10,292 nt of DNA from Anaeromyxobacter dehalogenans (GTDB lineage: Bacteria > Myxococcota_A > UBA9042 > DTJE01), in contig DYKK01000094.1 in the NCBI GenBank assembly GCA_020722625.1, positions 1 through 10,292 of the forward strand, read 5' to 3'. This document shows, one piece after another, positions 1 to 6,094 of the stretch (position 1 is the stretch's first letter; each line of letters begins with the position of its first letter). The position numbers were made by a program, and so were the translations under genes. Under the pieces are notes generated by a model. That model saw nothing but the letters and a program-made list of their open reading frames with translations, searched no databases and had not been told where the DNA came from.

Positions 1-103
1 CCTCATGCCCGGATCCATCGGCCCCGGGCCCGCGCGGGGTTACCCCGGCCTCCCCCCCGGCCTCTCCCTGACCGCGAGGACCGCTCCGGATCAGCACGAA
101 ACC

Positions 104-230
104 CCCACGATCCGCCATCCCGATCTCGGAAGAACGACGGAACACCTTGATTTGTCGAGGTTTCGTGCGAGCCGCGACTCGGAAGTCGCGGCCCCAGGGT
201 GGTGAAATGAAACGAAGCAGGTTTCATGTT
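104..230. repeat. Structured dispersed repeat, copy 1 (compact form)
   Basis: Direct-repeat partner of 10088-10290. Positions 104-179 align without gaps to 10088-10163 with 68 of 76 bases identical, and 181-230 align to 10241-10290 with 46 of 50 identical. Several inverted repeats are visible. GCACGAAACC (94-103) pairs perfectly with GGTTTCGTGC (159-168). CACGA (106-110) can alternatively pair with TCGTG (163-167), and this pairing also exists in copy 2. GCCGCGACT (171-179) pairs perfectly with AGTCGCGGC (184-192) around a CGGA loop. ATGAAAC (207-213) pairs with GTTTCAT (221-227). A conserved CGAC...GTCG dyad lies in the core. This layout of consecutive hairpins suggests an intergenic repeat family or a structured RNA. 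I do not recognise the family, and the transcribed strand is unknown. Confidence 0.85.
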
Positions 231-305
231 TGCTCAAAGACTTGCGAAAGTTGATGGCGGACTTGGGAAACCCCTCGCCTGCTGGCCCCCGGTCCTTTCA
301 AGGGC

Positions 306-324
306 TATCCTGTACGACGAGGGG
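306..324 (+). promoter_or_regulatory. mutY leader: possible -10 and Shine-Dalgarno
   Basis: TATCCT at 306-311 resembles a -10 hexamer (4 of 6 consensus), but no good -35 is seen 16-18 nt upstream. GAGGGG at 319-324 is a Shine-Dalgarno site 8 nt before ATG 333. It is too close to serve the GTG at 324, with which it overlaps, so it decides the start in favour of ATG 333. Confidence 0.45.
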
Positions 325-332
325 TGGCCGGG

Positions 333-1406
333 ATGCAGGCCCTGCACGACTGGTTCCGCGAACACCACCGCCGCCTGCCGTGGCGGGACACCCGCGATCC
401 GTACCGGATCTGGGTGTCCGAAGTCATGCTCCAGCAGACGCGCGTCGAGACGGTCCTCGCCTACTACGACCACTTCGTCGCCCGCTACCCCGACGTGACG
501 ACCCTGGCCGCGGCCCCCCTCGAAGAGGTCCTGAAGGTCTGGGAGGGGCTCGGGTACTATGCCCGCTGCCGCAACCTGCACCGGGCCGCCGGGATCCTCG
601 CGACCCGGCACGGCGGCTCGCTCCCTCGGTCGCCCGAGGCGCTCGCGTCGCTGCCCGGCGTGGGCCGCAGCACCGCGGGCGCCATCGCGTCCATCGCGTT
701 CGGCATTCCCGCGCCCGTTCTGGACGGAAACGTCAAGCGCGTGATCGCGCGCCTGCTGGACCTGCGGACCGACCTCTCGTCCCCGCGGAACCTCGCTCGC
801 CTGTGGAAGACCGCCTCGGACCTGGTGCTCCGGGCGGCCGACCCCGGGCTCCACAACCAGGCTCTCATGGAGTGCGGCGCCCTGATCTGCACGCCCGATG
901 CCCCCCACTGTGCGGAGTGCCCCCTGAACGGACGCTGTCGCGCGCGGCGACGGGGCACGGTGGACCGCATCCCCGCGAGGCGCCCCCCGCGCGTGCGCCC
1001 GCACCTCGACATCGCCGTCGGGGTCATCGTCCGCGACGGTGGCGAGGTCTTCATCCAGCGCCGCCCGGAATACAAGATGCTCGGCGGTCTGTGGGAGTTC
1101 CCGGGGGGAAAGGTCGAGCCCGGGGAATCGCCGGAGGCCGCGGTCCACCGCGAGGTCCGCGAGGAACTCGGCGTCGAGATCGCGGTGGACCGGAAGGTCA
1201 CGACCGTCCGACACGAGTACACGCACCTGCGAGTCACGCTCCACGCCTTCCTGTGCCGGGTCGTCCGGGGCGAACCCTCGCCCTGCGATGCCGCGGCCTG
1301 GACCTGGACCCCGCTCGACGACCTCGCGCGCTATCCCTTTCCGAGGGTCAATCAAAAGGTGATCGCGGCCCTCGCCGGCCTGTCGCAGGACGGTCCGGGC
1401 GGTTGA
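333..1406 (+). CDS. mutY: A/G-specific adenine DNA glycosylase with complete MutT-like Nudix domain
   Basis: MutY removes adenine mispaired with 8-oxoguanine in base excision repair. The 357-aa chain (from ATG 333, preferred because of the GAGGGG site) shows the glycosylase fold: catalytic Glu30 in SEVMLQQT, the helix-hairpin-helix LPGVGRSTAGA (107-117), catalytic Asp131 in VLDGNVKR, and the 4Fe-4S ligands Cys186, Cys193, Cys196 and Cys202 with C-X6-C-X2-C-X5-C spacing. The C-terminal domain (about 224-350) keeps a full Nudix box at 259-281 (GX5EX7REVREELGV). It also has a YTH motif (296-298) at the place of the FSH loop of MutY, and Asn340 in a PRVNQKVIAAL segment resembling the MutT region that reads 8-oxoguanine. 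In the well-studied E. coli MutY the Nudix box is degenerate, so this protein may also hydrolyse 8-oxo-dGTP; that is inference. An upstream in-frame GTG at 324 would add three residues. Confidence 0.96.
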   Translation: MQALHDWFREHHRRLPWRDTRDPYRIWVSEVMLQQTRVETVLAYYDHFVARYPDVTTLAAAPLEEVLKVWEGLGYYARCRNLHRAAGILATRHGGSLPRSPEALASLPGVGRSTAGAIASIAFGIPAPVLDGNVKRVIARLLDLRTDLSSPRNLARLWKTASDLVLRAADPGLHNQALMECGALICTPDAPHCAECPLNGRCRARRRGTVDRIPARRPPRVRPHLDIAVGVIVRDGGEVFIQRRPEYKMLGGLWEFPGGKVEPGESPEAAVHREVREELGVEIAVDRKVTTVRHEYTHLRVTLHAFLCRVVRGEPSPCDAAAWTWTPLDDLARYPFPRVNQKVIAALAGLSQDGPGG

Positions 1407-1439
1407 AACCTCAATCCTTTTCCGGCCCCCGCCGTCGCC

Positions 1440-1469
1440 TTGGCCGTTCGCGCGTCACGGGGGTATCCT
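1440..1469 (+). promoter_or_regulatory. Candidate promoter for the ftsB-like gene
   Basis: TTGGCC (1440-1445), an 18-nt spacer and TATCCT (1464-1469), each hexamer matching 4 of 6 consensus bases. The -10 ends only 10 nt before ATG 1480 and no Shine-Dalgarno is visible, so a transcript from it would be leaderless or nearly so. The sequence around the -10 resembles that upstream of mutY. Confidence 0.35.
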
Positions 1470-1479
1470 TGACGCCGCC

Positions 1480-1767
1480 ATGAGGTGGAAGACCCTCCTC
1501 GGAACTCTGGTCGCCATCGCCGTCCTGGCGGCCTCTGCGGGCCTGGTGCGCTGGGCCCCCCGCGCGGACGACTGGTCCGAGGACGCCCGGATGGAAGCCG
1601 AACTCGAATCCCTGAGGGCCGAAAACCGGGCGTTGCGCGCCGAGAACCAGCGGATGAGCCGCGTGGTCGAGGCGCTGAAAGACGACCCCGCGGTCATCGA
1701 GCAGGTGGCCCGCGAGGACCTGGGATACATCCGCGACGGCGAGGTGGTGGTCATCGTCCCCAGGTGA
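1480..1767 (+). CDS. ftsB: Septum formation initiator family protein (FtsB/DivIC-like)
   Basis: A 95-aa bitopic inner-membrane protein of the FtsB/DivIC type, which joins FtsL and FtsQ in the divisome subcomplex that activates septal peptidoglycan synthesis. The sequence has a short basic N-terminus, one hydrophobic membrane segment (about 5-25), and a Glu/Leu/Arg-rich coiled coil (about 36-66) with the heptad-like LRAENRALRAENQRM. It ends in a conserved-looking tail, ARED-LGYIRDGEVVVIV (about 77-93), matching the family's LG-x-[IV]-x-x-GE signature. Length is typical of the family. It follows mutY by 73 nt in the same direction and probably has its own promoter. The gap to the convergent phosphatase gene is 34 nt. 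The family call is firm. The symbol is by analogy, since DivIC-like paralogues cannot be excluded. Confidence 0.85.
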   Translation: MRWKTLLGTLVAIAVLAASAGLVRWAPRADDWSEDARMEAELESLRAENRALRAENQRMSRVVEALKDDPAVIEQVAREDLGYIRDGEVVVIVPR

Positions 1768-1801
1768 CCTTGGTTGCCCGCTCTCGCTTTCACGATCGGG
1801 A

Positions 1802-2611
1802 TCATCTCCACGGCGACTTTTCGATCAGGTCCAGCAACGCCGCGTGCAGAACCCCGTTCGACACGGCCAGTCCCCGCACCTCCAGGTCGGCCGCATTGAA
1901 TCGGATCGCCTTCCCGTCCCCGTCCGTGACCCGCCCGCCCGCCTCCTCCACGATCAGGGTCGCGGCCGCGATGTCCCACTCGTGTCGCCGCCCGGGCGTG
2001 AAGGTCCCGTCCGCCCGCCCGGCCGCCACCAGGCACATCTTGTAGGCGATGGACCCCACCGGGCGGTACGCCGCGCGCCCCGCGAGCCACTGAAGGCGCC
2101 CCGTCTCGTGCTCGGTCCGCGACATCACGAGGTCGGCCCCGGAAACCGCGTCCGTCCCCGACACCCGGATTCGCCGCCCGCCCATCCAGGCCCCGCCCCC
2201 CCGTTCCGCCAGGAACTCCTCGCCGGTGAAGGGGTTCAGCACGCAGGCCCACACCATCTCGCCGCGCCGCCACAGGCCCACCGACACGGTGGCCTCGGGC
2301 AGGCCACGCAGCACGCTTCGCGTCCCGTCAATCGGGTCCACGATCAGGACGTGCTCCCGCCGCAGGCGGACCGGGTCGTCCGCCCGCTCCTCGGTCAGGT
2401 ACGCGACCTCGTCCGGGCGCTCGAATGCCTCGCGCAACCGCCGGTACAGGAGGTCGTCCGTCTCTCGGTCCAGGTCGGTGGTGGGGTGCATCTCCCCCCC
2501 CGACGCCGGGTTCTCCTCCACCACCCGCGCCCGCCCGGCCGCGCCCCGCACCAGGGCCCCCGCCTCGGCCACGACCTCCCGCAATCGCGGGAAGGAGACT
2601 TCCTGGCTCAT
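1802..2611 (-). CDS. Inositol monophosphatase / CysQ-family phosphatase
   Basis: A 269-aa member of the Mg2+-dependent, Li+-sensitive sugar/nucleotide phosphatase superfamily. Metal-binding motifs are present in order: Glu74-Glu75 in LTEERADDP, Asp92/Asp95 in IVDPIDGTRS (90-99), and Asp213 in EWDIAAATLIVEEAGG (211-226). HPTTDLDRETDD (42-53) corresponds to the family segment that positions metal. The PIDGT motif followed by LPEATVSVGL and the HEWDIAAA form recall 3'(2'),5'-bisphosphate nucleotidases (CysQ) as much as inositol monophosphatases. The substrate could therefore be PAP/PAPS, inositol phosphate or another small phosphate ester; I cannot decide from sequence. No signal peptide, so cytoplasmic. 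ATG 2611 has a GGGGAG site about 5 nt upstream. It is divergent from the gene at 2722 and convergent with the FtsB-like gene. Confidence 0.9.
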   Translation of the reverse strand: MSQEVSFPRLREVVAEAGALVRGAAGRARVVEENPASGGEMHPTTDLDRETDDLLYRRLREAFERPDEVAYLTEERADDPVRLRREHVLIVDPIDGTRSVLRGLPEATVSVGLWRRGEMVWACVLNPFTGEEFLAERGGGAWMGGRRIRVSGTDAVSGADLVMSRTEHETGRLQWLAGRAAYRPVGSIAYKMCLVAAGRADGTFTPGRRHEWDIAAATLIVEEAGGRVTDGDGKAIRFNAADLEVRGLAVSNGVLHAALLDLIEKSPWR

Positions 2612-2649
2612 CGCTGCTCCCCAATCGGCCCGCCCGCGGCCCGCGGCCG

Positions 2650-2687
2650 AAAAAATTCTTGCCGCCCGCCGGTTCCCGTTTTACCAT
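2650..2687 (+). promoter_or_regulatory. Candidate sigma-70-type promoter with A-tract for the 124-aa gene
   Basis: TTGCCG (2659-2664), a 17-nt spacer and TACCAT (2682-2687), each hexamer 4 of 6 consensus. An A-tract (AAAAAATT, 2650-2657) sits immediately upstream of the -35, where an UP element would lie. The A-tract stands out in a GC-rich background. Predicted start near 2694, about 28 nt before the ATG. Confidence 0.45.
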
Positions 2688-2721
2688 AACCTCGATTTCG
2701 GGGAAGCACGAAGGAGGCCTG

Positions 2722-3096
2722 ATGATTTCCCACGATGCGATCCTGGCCGTCATGGAGAAGCGTTTCGACCACGTCTCCGCCCGCGTGGTCCTGGGCGAGG
2801 CATTGAAAGTCGCCGGTCTGGCCGCAGGCCGGAAGGGGTACGATCCGGACGAGGTCCGTTCCCTGGCGACCGCCCTCGCGGCCGTGGGGACCCGGGTGGA
2901 CACCGTGACCGCGGCCCTCAACGACCTCGCGGGGAGCGCGGCCCCGGCCTCCGGGAAGAAGCCCACCGCCGAGCCGGAACCGGCCCCCGAGGAACCGGCC
3001 CTCGAGGCCCCGCCCGAGGAACCGGCCCTCGAGGCCCCGCCCGAGGAACCCGCCCCCGAGGCGGAAGCCCCGTCCAAGAAAAAGAAGAAGAAGTAG
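2722..3096 (+). CDS. Unrecognised small protein: helical N-terminus, acidic Pro-rich repeat tail, hexalysine end
   Basis: A 124-aa protein that I do not recognise. ATG 2722 is chosen because a strong AAGGAGG lies 4 nt upstream (2711-2717). Residues 1-75 are predicted mostly helical (begins MISHDAILAVMEKRFDHVSARVVLGEALKVAG), with no signal peptide, membrane segment or Cys. After about residue 75 the protein becomes low-complexity and is probably disordered: Ala/Pro/Glu with two perfect nine-residue repeats EEPALEAPP (90-98, 99-107), a degenerate third, then SKKKKKK. The tail thus changes from strongly acidic to strongly basic at the last six residues. The gene is monocistronic by appearance, with its own candidate promoter and about 100 nt before the next gene. 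Possible roles such as nucleic-acid binding or an adaptor are speculation. Codon use matches its neighbours, and the ribosome site argues that it is expressed. Confidence 0.75.
   Translation: MISHDAILAVMEKRFDHVSARVVLGEALKVAGLAAGRKGYDPDEVRSLATALAAVGTRVDTVTAALNDLAGSAAPASGKKPTAEPEPAPEEPALEAPPEEPALEAPPEEPAPEAEAPSKKKKKK
2989..3061 (+). repeat. In-frame 27-nt tandem repeat (EEPALEAPP)
   Basis: Two identical 27-nt units at 2989-3015 and 3016-3042, followed by a partial diverged third unit (3043-3061) inside the 124-aa gene. The unit is a multiple of three, so copy-number change would alter tail length without a frameshift. Confidence 0.9.
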
Positions 3097-3142
3097 GAGG
3101 CCGCCGCCGCCTCGCGGTACGCCTTCTACATGATCCACCGGA

Positions 3143-3171
3143 TTGAAATCCCCCTCCCCTTTCAGTAGATT
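3143..3171 (+). promoter_or_regulatory. Candidate promoter for the exported-protein/metalloprotease operon
   Basis: TTGAAA (3143-3148; 5 of 6 of TTGACA), a 17-nt spacer and TAGATT (3166-3171; 4 of 6). Transcription would begin near 3178, giving a leader of about 20 nt that contains GGAGGG (3188-3193), placed 5 nt before the TTG start at 3199. This is the best sigma-70-like match in the window. Confidence 0.55.
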
Positions 3172-3198
3172 TGCTCCCGGCTCTGGTGGAGGGCAACC

Positions 3199-3786
3199 TT
3201 GAGACCCCGTCTCTACTTGACGACGATCGCCCTGCTCGTGGCGATCGCGGAGCCGGCGTGGGCCACCACGGTCCTCCGGGTCCCCCTGGAGGAGATGGCG
3301 CGCGCCTGCGACCTCGTGGTCCAGGCCCGCGTCGTGGCCGTTCACACGTCGGCCGCCCCGGACGACGAGCGCCGGATCTCGACCGCGGTGCGCCTGACCA
3401 TCCTCCGGGTCCTGAAGGGGCATCCGACCGGGCCGGCCCTGACCCTGACCCTCCCGGTCGGCCGCACCGATCGCTGGACCCGGACGATCCCCGGGATGCC
3501 GCAGTTCCGGGAGGGCGAGGAGGTCGTCTTGTTCCTCGAGAAGACGTCGGCCGGCCTGCGCCCCGCGGGCCTGTCTCTGGGCGTGTACCGGGTGCGCCAC
3601 GACTCCGGGACCGGCCGGACCCGCGCGGTCCGCGACCTGCGAGGGATCGCGGTAATCGACCGGACGAAGCAGGGCCTGCAGTATCCGGACGCCGGCCCCG
3701 TGTCCTACGCGGACGACGAGATGGACCTCGACGTCCTGGTGGACCGGGTCCTCAAGGCCGCCGGGGTGGAAGGAGGTGCCCCATGA
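3199..3786 (+). CDS. Exported protein of unknown function, coupled to the metalloprotease
   Basis: A 195-aa protein. It starts at TTG 3199, supported by GGAGGG 5 nt upstream; no better-placed ATG or GTG gives a signal peptide. Residues 1-22 form a Sec-type signal peptide (basic RPR, hydrophobic LYLTTIALLVAIA, then EPAWA) with likely cleavage before TTVLRVP. The mature domain appears mostly beta: LEEMARACDLVVQARVVAV, then VRLTILRVLKG, a TLTLPVGR strand, and GMPQFREGEEVVLFLEK. This pattern (surveillance of 'V-V-x-A-x-V', 'V-LKG', 'F-x-x-GE-x-V-FL') is one I associate with uncharacterised secreted proteins encoded near matrixins in Myxococcota and other phyla, from memory and unverified. It has no catalytic motif I recognise. 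The stop overlaps the start of the metalloprotease gene (ATGA), so the two are translationally coupled. It could be a chaperone, inhibitor or partner of the protease; that is inference from coupling only. Confidence 0.8.
   Translation: MRPRLYLTTIALLVAIAEPAWATTVLRVPLEEMARACDLVVQARVVAVHTSAAPDDERRISTAVRLTILRVLKGHPTGPALTLTLPVGRTDRWTRTIPGMPQFREGEEVVLFLEKTSAGLRPAGLSLGVYRVRHDSGTGRTRAVRDLRGIAVIDRTKQGLQYPDAGPVSYADDEMDLDVLVDRVLKAAGVEGGAP
3770..3784 (+). promoter_or_regulatory. Ribosome site and ATGA overlap coupling the two secreted-protein genes
   Basis: AAGGAGG (3770-3776) lies inside the end of the upstream gene, 6 nt before ATG 3783. The ATG overlaps the upstream TGA (3784-3786). This fixes the metalloprotease start and indicates translational coupling. 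Confidence 0.8.
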
Positions 3787-6086
3787 CGCGCCGGCGTTTC
3801 GCGGCCCTCCTGTCGGGCCTTCTGGTTCCCGCGTCCGCGTGGGCCTTCAGCATCTCCCTGACTCCGTACAACAACGTGGTCCGCTGGGACCACGCGAACC
3901 TGACCTACTACCTCGACCCCGACGGGGCACCCGACATCTCGGACGGGTCGGACATCCAGGTGATGCACGCCTCCTTCGACGACTGGGAGGCCGTCGGCTG
4001 CTCGGCCCTGACCTTCCAGTTCCTGGGCAACACGTCCAACAAGTCGATCATCCCGATCACGGGCCAGACCAACGGCAAGAACGAACTGGTCTTCATCAAC
4101 AACTCGGCCTGGACCTTCGGGCAGTACGTCCTGGGGGTCACGTCGCCCGTGTATTACTACGACGGCAAGATCTACGAGGCGGACATCGCGTTCAACGGGT
4201 ACCTCCAGTCGTGGTCCACCAAAGGCGACTACTGGAAGGTGGACGTCAAGAGCGTCGCCATCCACGAGATGGGCCACTTCTTCGGACTCCAGCACGTCCT
4301 GTACGGCTACGACCCCGACGACCCGCCGACCATGGCCCCCGCGATGGACCCGTACGGCAAGACCGCGACGCTCAGCGCCGACGACAAGGCCGGCGCGTGC
4401 TTCCTGTACCCGGCGAGCGGCTACTACACGTGCACGAGCGACGCGCAGTGCCCCTATGTGGTTGACACCGACCAGAACGGTGAGGAATATTACAGTAAGC
4501 ACTTGAAGTGCCAGGGCGGGTACTGTTCGGGCATCGCCGGGGTCTCGCCGGGGTCCGTCGAATTCGGAGGGACCTGCAACCTCACCAGCGACTGCAAGAG
4601 CCCGACCTCCTGCGAGACGCTCGACTCCGGGGTCAAGGTCTGCACCCTGCCCTGCGACCCGTACAACGACAAGTGCCCGGACGGATATCACTGCGGCAAG
4701 CTGTACTCATCGTCCAAGTACCTCTGCACCCCGGGCTCCAAGAAGAAGGCCGAGGGCGAGCCGTGCTCGAACTCCTTCGAGTGCGCCACCTCCTTCTGCT
4801 TCTCGACCCCGGACGGGTCCGGGATGTTCTGTCGGGTCGCGTGCAACAAGAACTCCCCCACTTGCCCGGCGGGCCAGGCGTGCTGGGCGCCGTCGTACTC
4901 GACGACCGGGGGCTGCTTCCCCGAGGACCAGGTCCCGGTGCAAAAGAAGTCGCTCGGGTCCCTGTGCTCGAACGACGCCGAGTGCCAGTCGGACCTGTGC
5001 TTCGCGGAGGCCGGGGGCCAGGCCCTGTGCCGAAAGGAGTGCACGGTCGCGGCCCAGGACTGCTACTCGGGCTACTACTGCGCGAACGTCGGCGGGGGCC
5101 GCGGGGCCTGTCTGCCCGGGACCCTTCCCCCCAAGAAGAAGCCGGACGGGGATTCGTGCAAGACCCACGACGAGTGCCAGAGCAACTGGTGCGTGCAGTT
5201 GATCGGGACGAGCCAGTCCTACTGCCGGCGGGCCTGCAACCTCGAGGACTGGCTCTGCCCCTGGGGGACCGCGTGCGTGTCCTACGGGAGCACCGAGTTC
5301 GGCGTGTGCATGCCCGACGTGAACAAGTCCCGGACCGGCGAGGCGTGCACGAACGGCTCCGAGTGCGTGACCGGCATCTGCTGGACCGGGGCGTCGGGGG
5401 CGTCCTACTGCACCCAGAACTGCATCGAGGGGTGGTGCCCGAGCAACATGGTCTGCAAGGACGGGGGCTACTTCGGCGACCTCTGCACCCTGCCCGAGGG
5501 CACGACCCCCGCGGCCAAGCCGGACGGGGCCGCCTGCTCGAAAAACGAGGACTGCGCGAGCGCCTGGTGCGTGCCCCTGATCGGGACGGGCCAGGCCTAC
5601 TGCCGGCGGGCCTGCAACCTCGACGACTGGCTGTGCCCCTGGGGGACCGCGTGCGTGTCGTACGGGAGCACCGAGTTCGGCGTGTGCATGCCCGATGCGG
5701 GCAAGGCCCGGACGGGCGAGGCGTGCTCCCAGGGGTCCGACTGCGTGACCGGCATCTGCTGGCCCGCGACGGACGGGCAGTCCTACTGCACCCAGAACTG
5801 CGTGGCCGGGTGGTGCCCGGCGGGCCTTTCCTGTTCCGCCGGCGGGGGCTTCGGACAGGTGTGCCTGCGCCCGGGGTCCCCGGTCGAGCCGCCGCCCGCG
5901 GACGTGTTCGAGCCCTTCGACCCGGGCGCGCCTCCCGCGCCGGATGATGCGACGCCGCCGCCCCAGACCGGCGGTGGAGGCGGTGGTGGGTGCGCCGCCG
6001 CGACGGCCGCCTCCCCCGGAGCCGCGGCCCCGCTCCTGCCCCTGCTGCTCGCGTGGCTCGGACTGCGTCTGCGCCGGCGCTGCTGA
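3783..6086 (+). CDS. Secreted matrixin-type zinc metalloprotease with Cys-rich repeats and MYXO-CTERM-like anchor
   Basis: A 767-aa modular exoprotein. Residues 1 to about 21 are a Sec signal peptide (MTRRRF, hydrophobic core, ending SAWA). The protease domain (about 22-215) carries HEMGHFFGLQH at 161-171 (zinc ligands His161, His165, His171; catalytic Glu162), followed by a Met-turn candidate, TMAPAMDP (183-190), as in M10-type metzincins. From Cys217 to about residue 700 there are repeated Cys-rich units of the form G-x-x-C-x(5)-C-x(4)-C ... C-x(3)-C, about eight in all. Two consecutive 126-residue blocks are near-duplicates. An Asp/Pro-rich linker and a run of glycines lead to Cys737, a hydrophobic helix (PLLPLLLAWLGL) and terminal RLRRRC. 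This matches the MYXO-CTERM layout, which in myxobacteria is processed for surface anchoring. No obvious propeptide cysteine switch is seen. The substrate is unknown; degradation of extracellular protein or prey is a possible role. The gap to the convergent enoyl-CoA hydratase gene is 8 nt. Confidence 0.9.
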   Translation: MTRRRFAALLSGLLVPASAWAFSISLTPYNNVVRWDHANLTYYLDPDGAPDISDGSDIQVMHASFDDWEAVGCSALTFQFLGNTSNKSIIPITGQTNGKNELVFINNSAWTFGQYVLGVTSPVYYYDGKIYEADIAFNGYLQSWSTKGDYWKVDVKSVAIHEMGHFFGLQHVLYGYDPDDPPTMAPAMDPYGKTATLSADDKAGACFLYPASGYYTCTSDAQCPYVVDTDQNGEEYYSKHLKCQGGYCSGIAGVSPGSVEFGGTCNLTSDCKSPTSCETLDSGVKVCTLPCDPYNDKCPDGYHCGKLYSSSKYLCTPGSKKKAEGEPCSNSFECATSFCFSTPDGSGMFCRVACNKNSPTCPAGQACWAPSYSTTGGCFPEDQVPVQKKSLGSLCSNDAECQSDLCFAEAGGQALCRKECTVAAQDCYSGYYCANVGGGRGACLPGTLPPKKKPDGDSCKTHDECQSNWCVQLIGTSQSYCRRACNLEDWLCPWGTACVSYGSTEFGVCMPDVNKSRTGEACTNGSECVTGICWTGASGASYCTQNCIEGWCPSNMVCKDGGYFGDLCTLPEGTTPAAKPDGAACSKNEDCASAWCVPLIGTGQAYCRRACNLDDWLCPWGTACVSYGSTEFGVCMPDAGKARTGEACSQGSDCVTGICWPATDGQSYCTQNCVAGWCPAGLSCSAGGGFGQVCLRPGSPVEPPPADVFEPFDPGAPPAPDDATPPPQTGGGGGGGCAAATAASPGAAAPLLPLLLAWLGLRLRRRC
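5139..5894 (+). repeat. Internal tandem duplication (378 nt) within the metalloprotease gene
   Basis: Block A (5139-5516) and block B (5517 to about 5894) are offset by exactly 378 nt, or 126 codons, each starting with KPDG. Positions 5220-5317 and 5598-5695 are identical at 95 of 98 bases, encoding CRRACNL[ED]DWLCPWGTAC and the following segment. Flanking parts are more diverged (for example TNGSECVTGICW against SQGSDCVTGICW). Each block contains two Cys-rich units, consistent with duplication of a two-unit module. Confidence 0.9.
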
Positions 6087-6094
6087 GGGCCGCC

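Larger units (their letters stand above)
1..332. other. Non-coding region upstream of mutY
   Basis: I see no gene here. Short open frames exist on both strands but lack a convincing ribosome site, and the two minus-strand frames shared with the far end of the window diverge in frame between repeat copies. Positions 1-93 are GC-rich with a small CGGGG-TTA-CCCCG dyad at 35-47 and no T-run. Positions 94-230 hold the first copy of a structured repeat (separate entry). Positions 231-332 form the mutY leader with a possible -10 hexamer and a Shine-Dalgarno site. Confidence 0.7.

Noticed and set aside
35..47. CGGGG-TTA-CCCCG dyad as a terminator
   Set aside because: Only 5 bp and no T-run on either strand; no gene end in view to terminate.
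3..227. Minus-strand frame beginning MKPASFHFTTLGPRLP, similar to the start of the minus-strand frame at 10063-10287
   Set aside because: The similarity comes from the shared repeat. The 76-nt loop insertion in copy 2 shifts the frame, so downstream residues do not correspond, and no ribosome site precedes either frame. Read as non-coding repeat.
230..1483. Long alternative frames overlapping mutY on both strands, including a 417-aa plus-strand and a 373-aa minus-strand frame
   Set aside because: Arg/Pro/Gly-rich translations typical of shadow frames in GC-rich DNA. MutY is recognised with all its motifs in another frame.
3097..3113. GAGGC-N7-GCCTC dyad just after the 124-aa gene as a terminator
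   Set aside because: Short stem without a following T-run; overlaps the stop region and is likely chance in GC-rich DNA.
3171..3782. Single long 971-aa frame running from 3171 into the metalloprotease
   Set aside because: The first part is an Arg/Pro/Gly-rich shadow of the 195-aa exported-protein gene. The protease has its own ribosome site and signal peptide at 3783.
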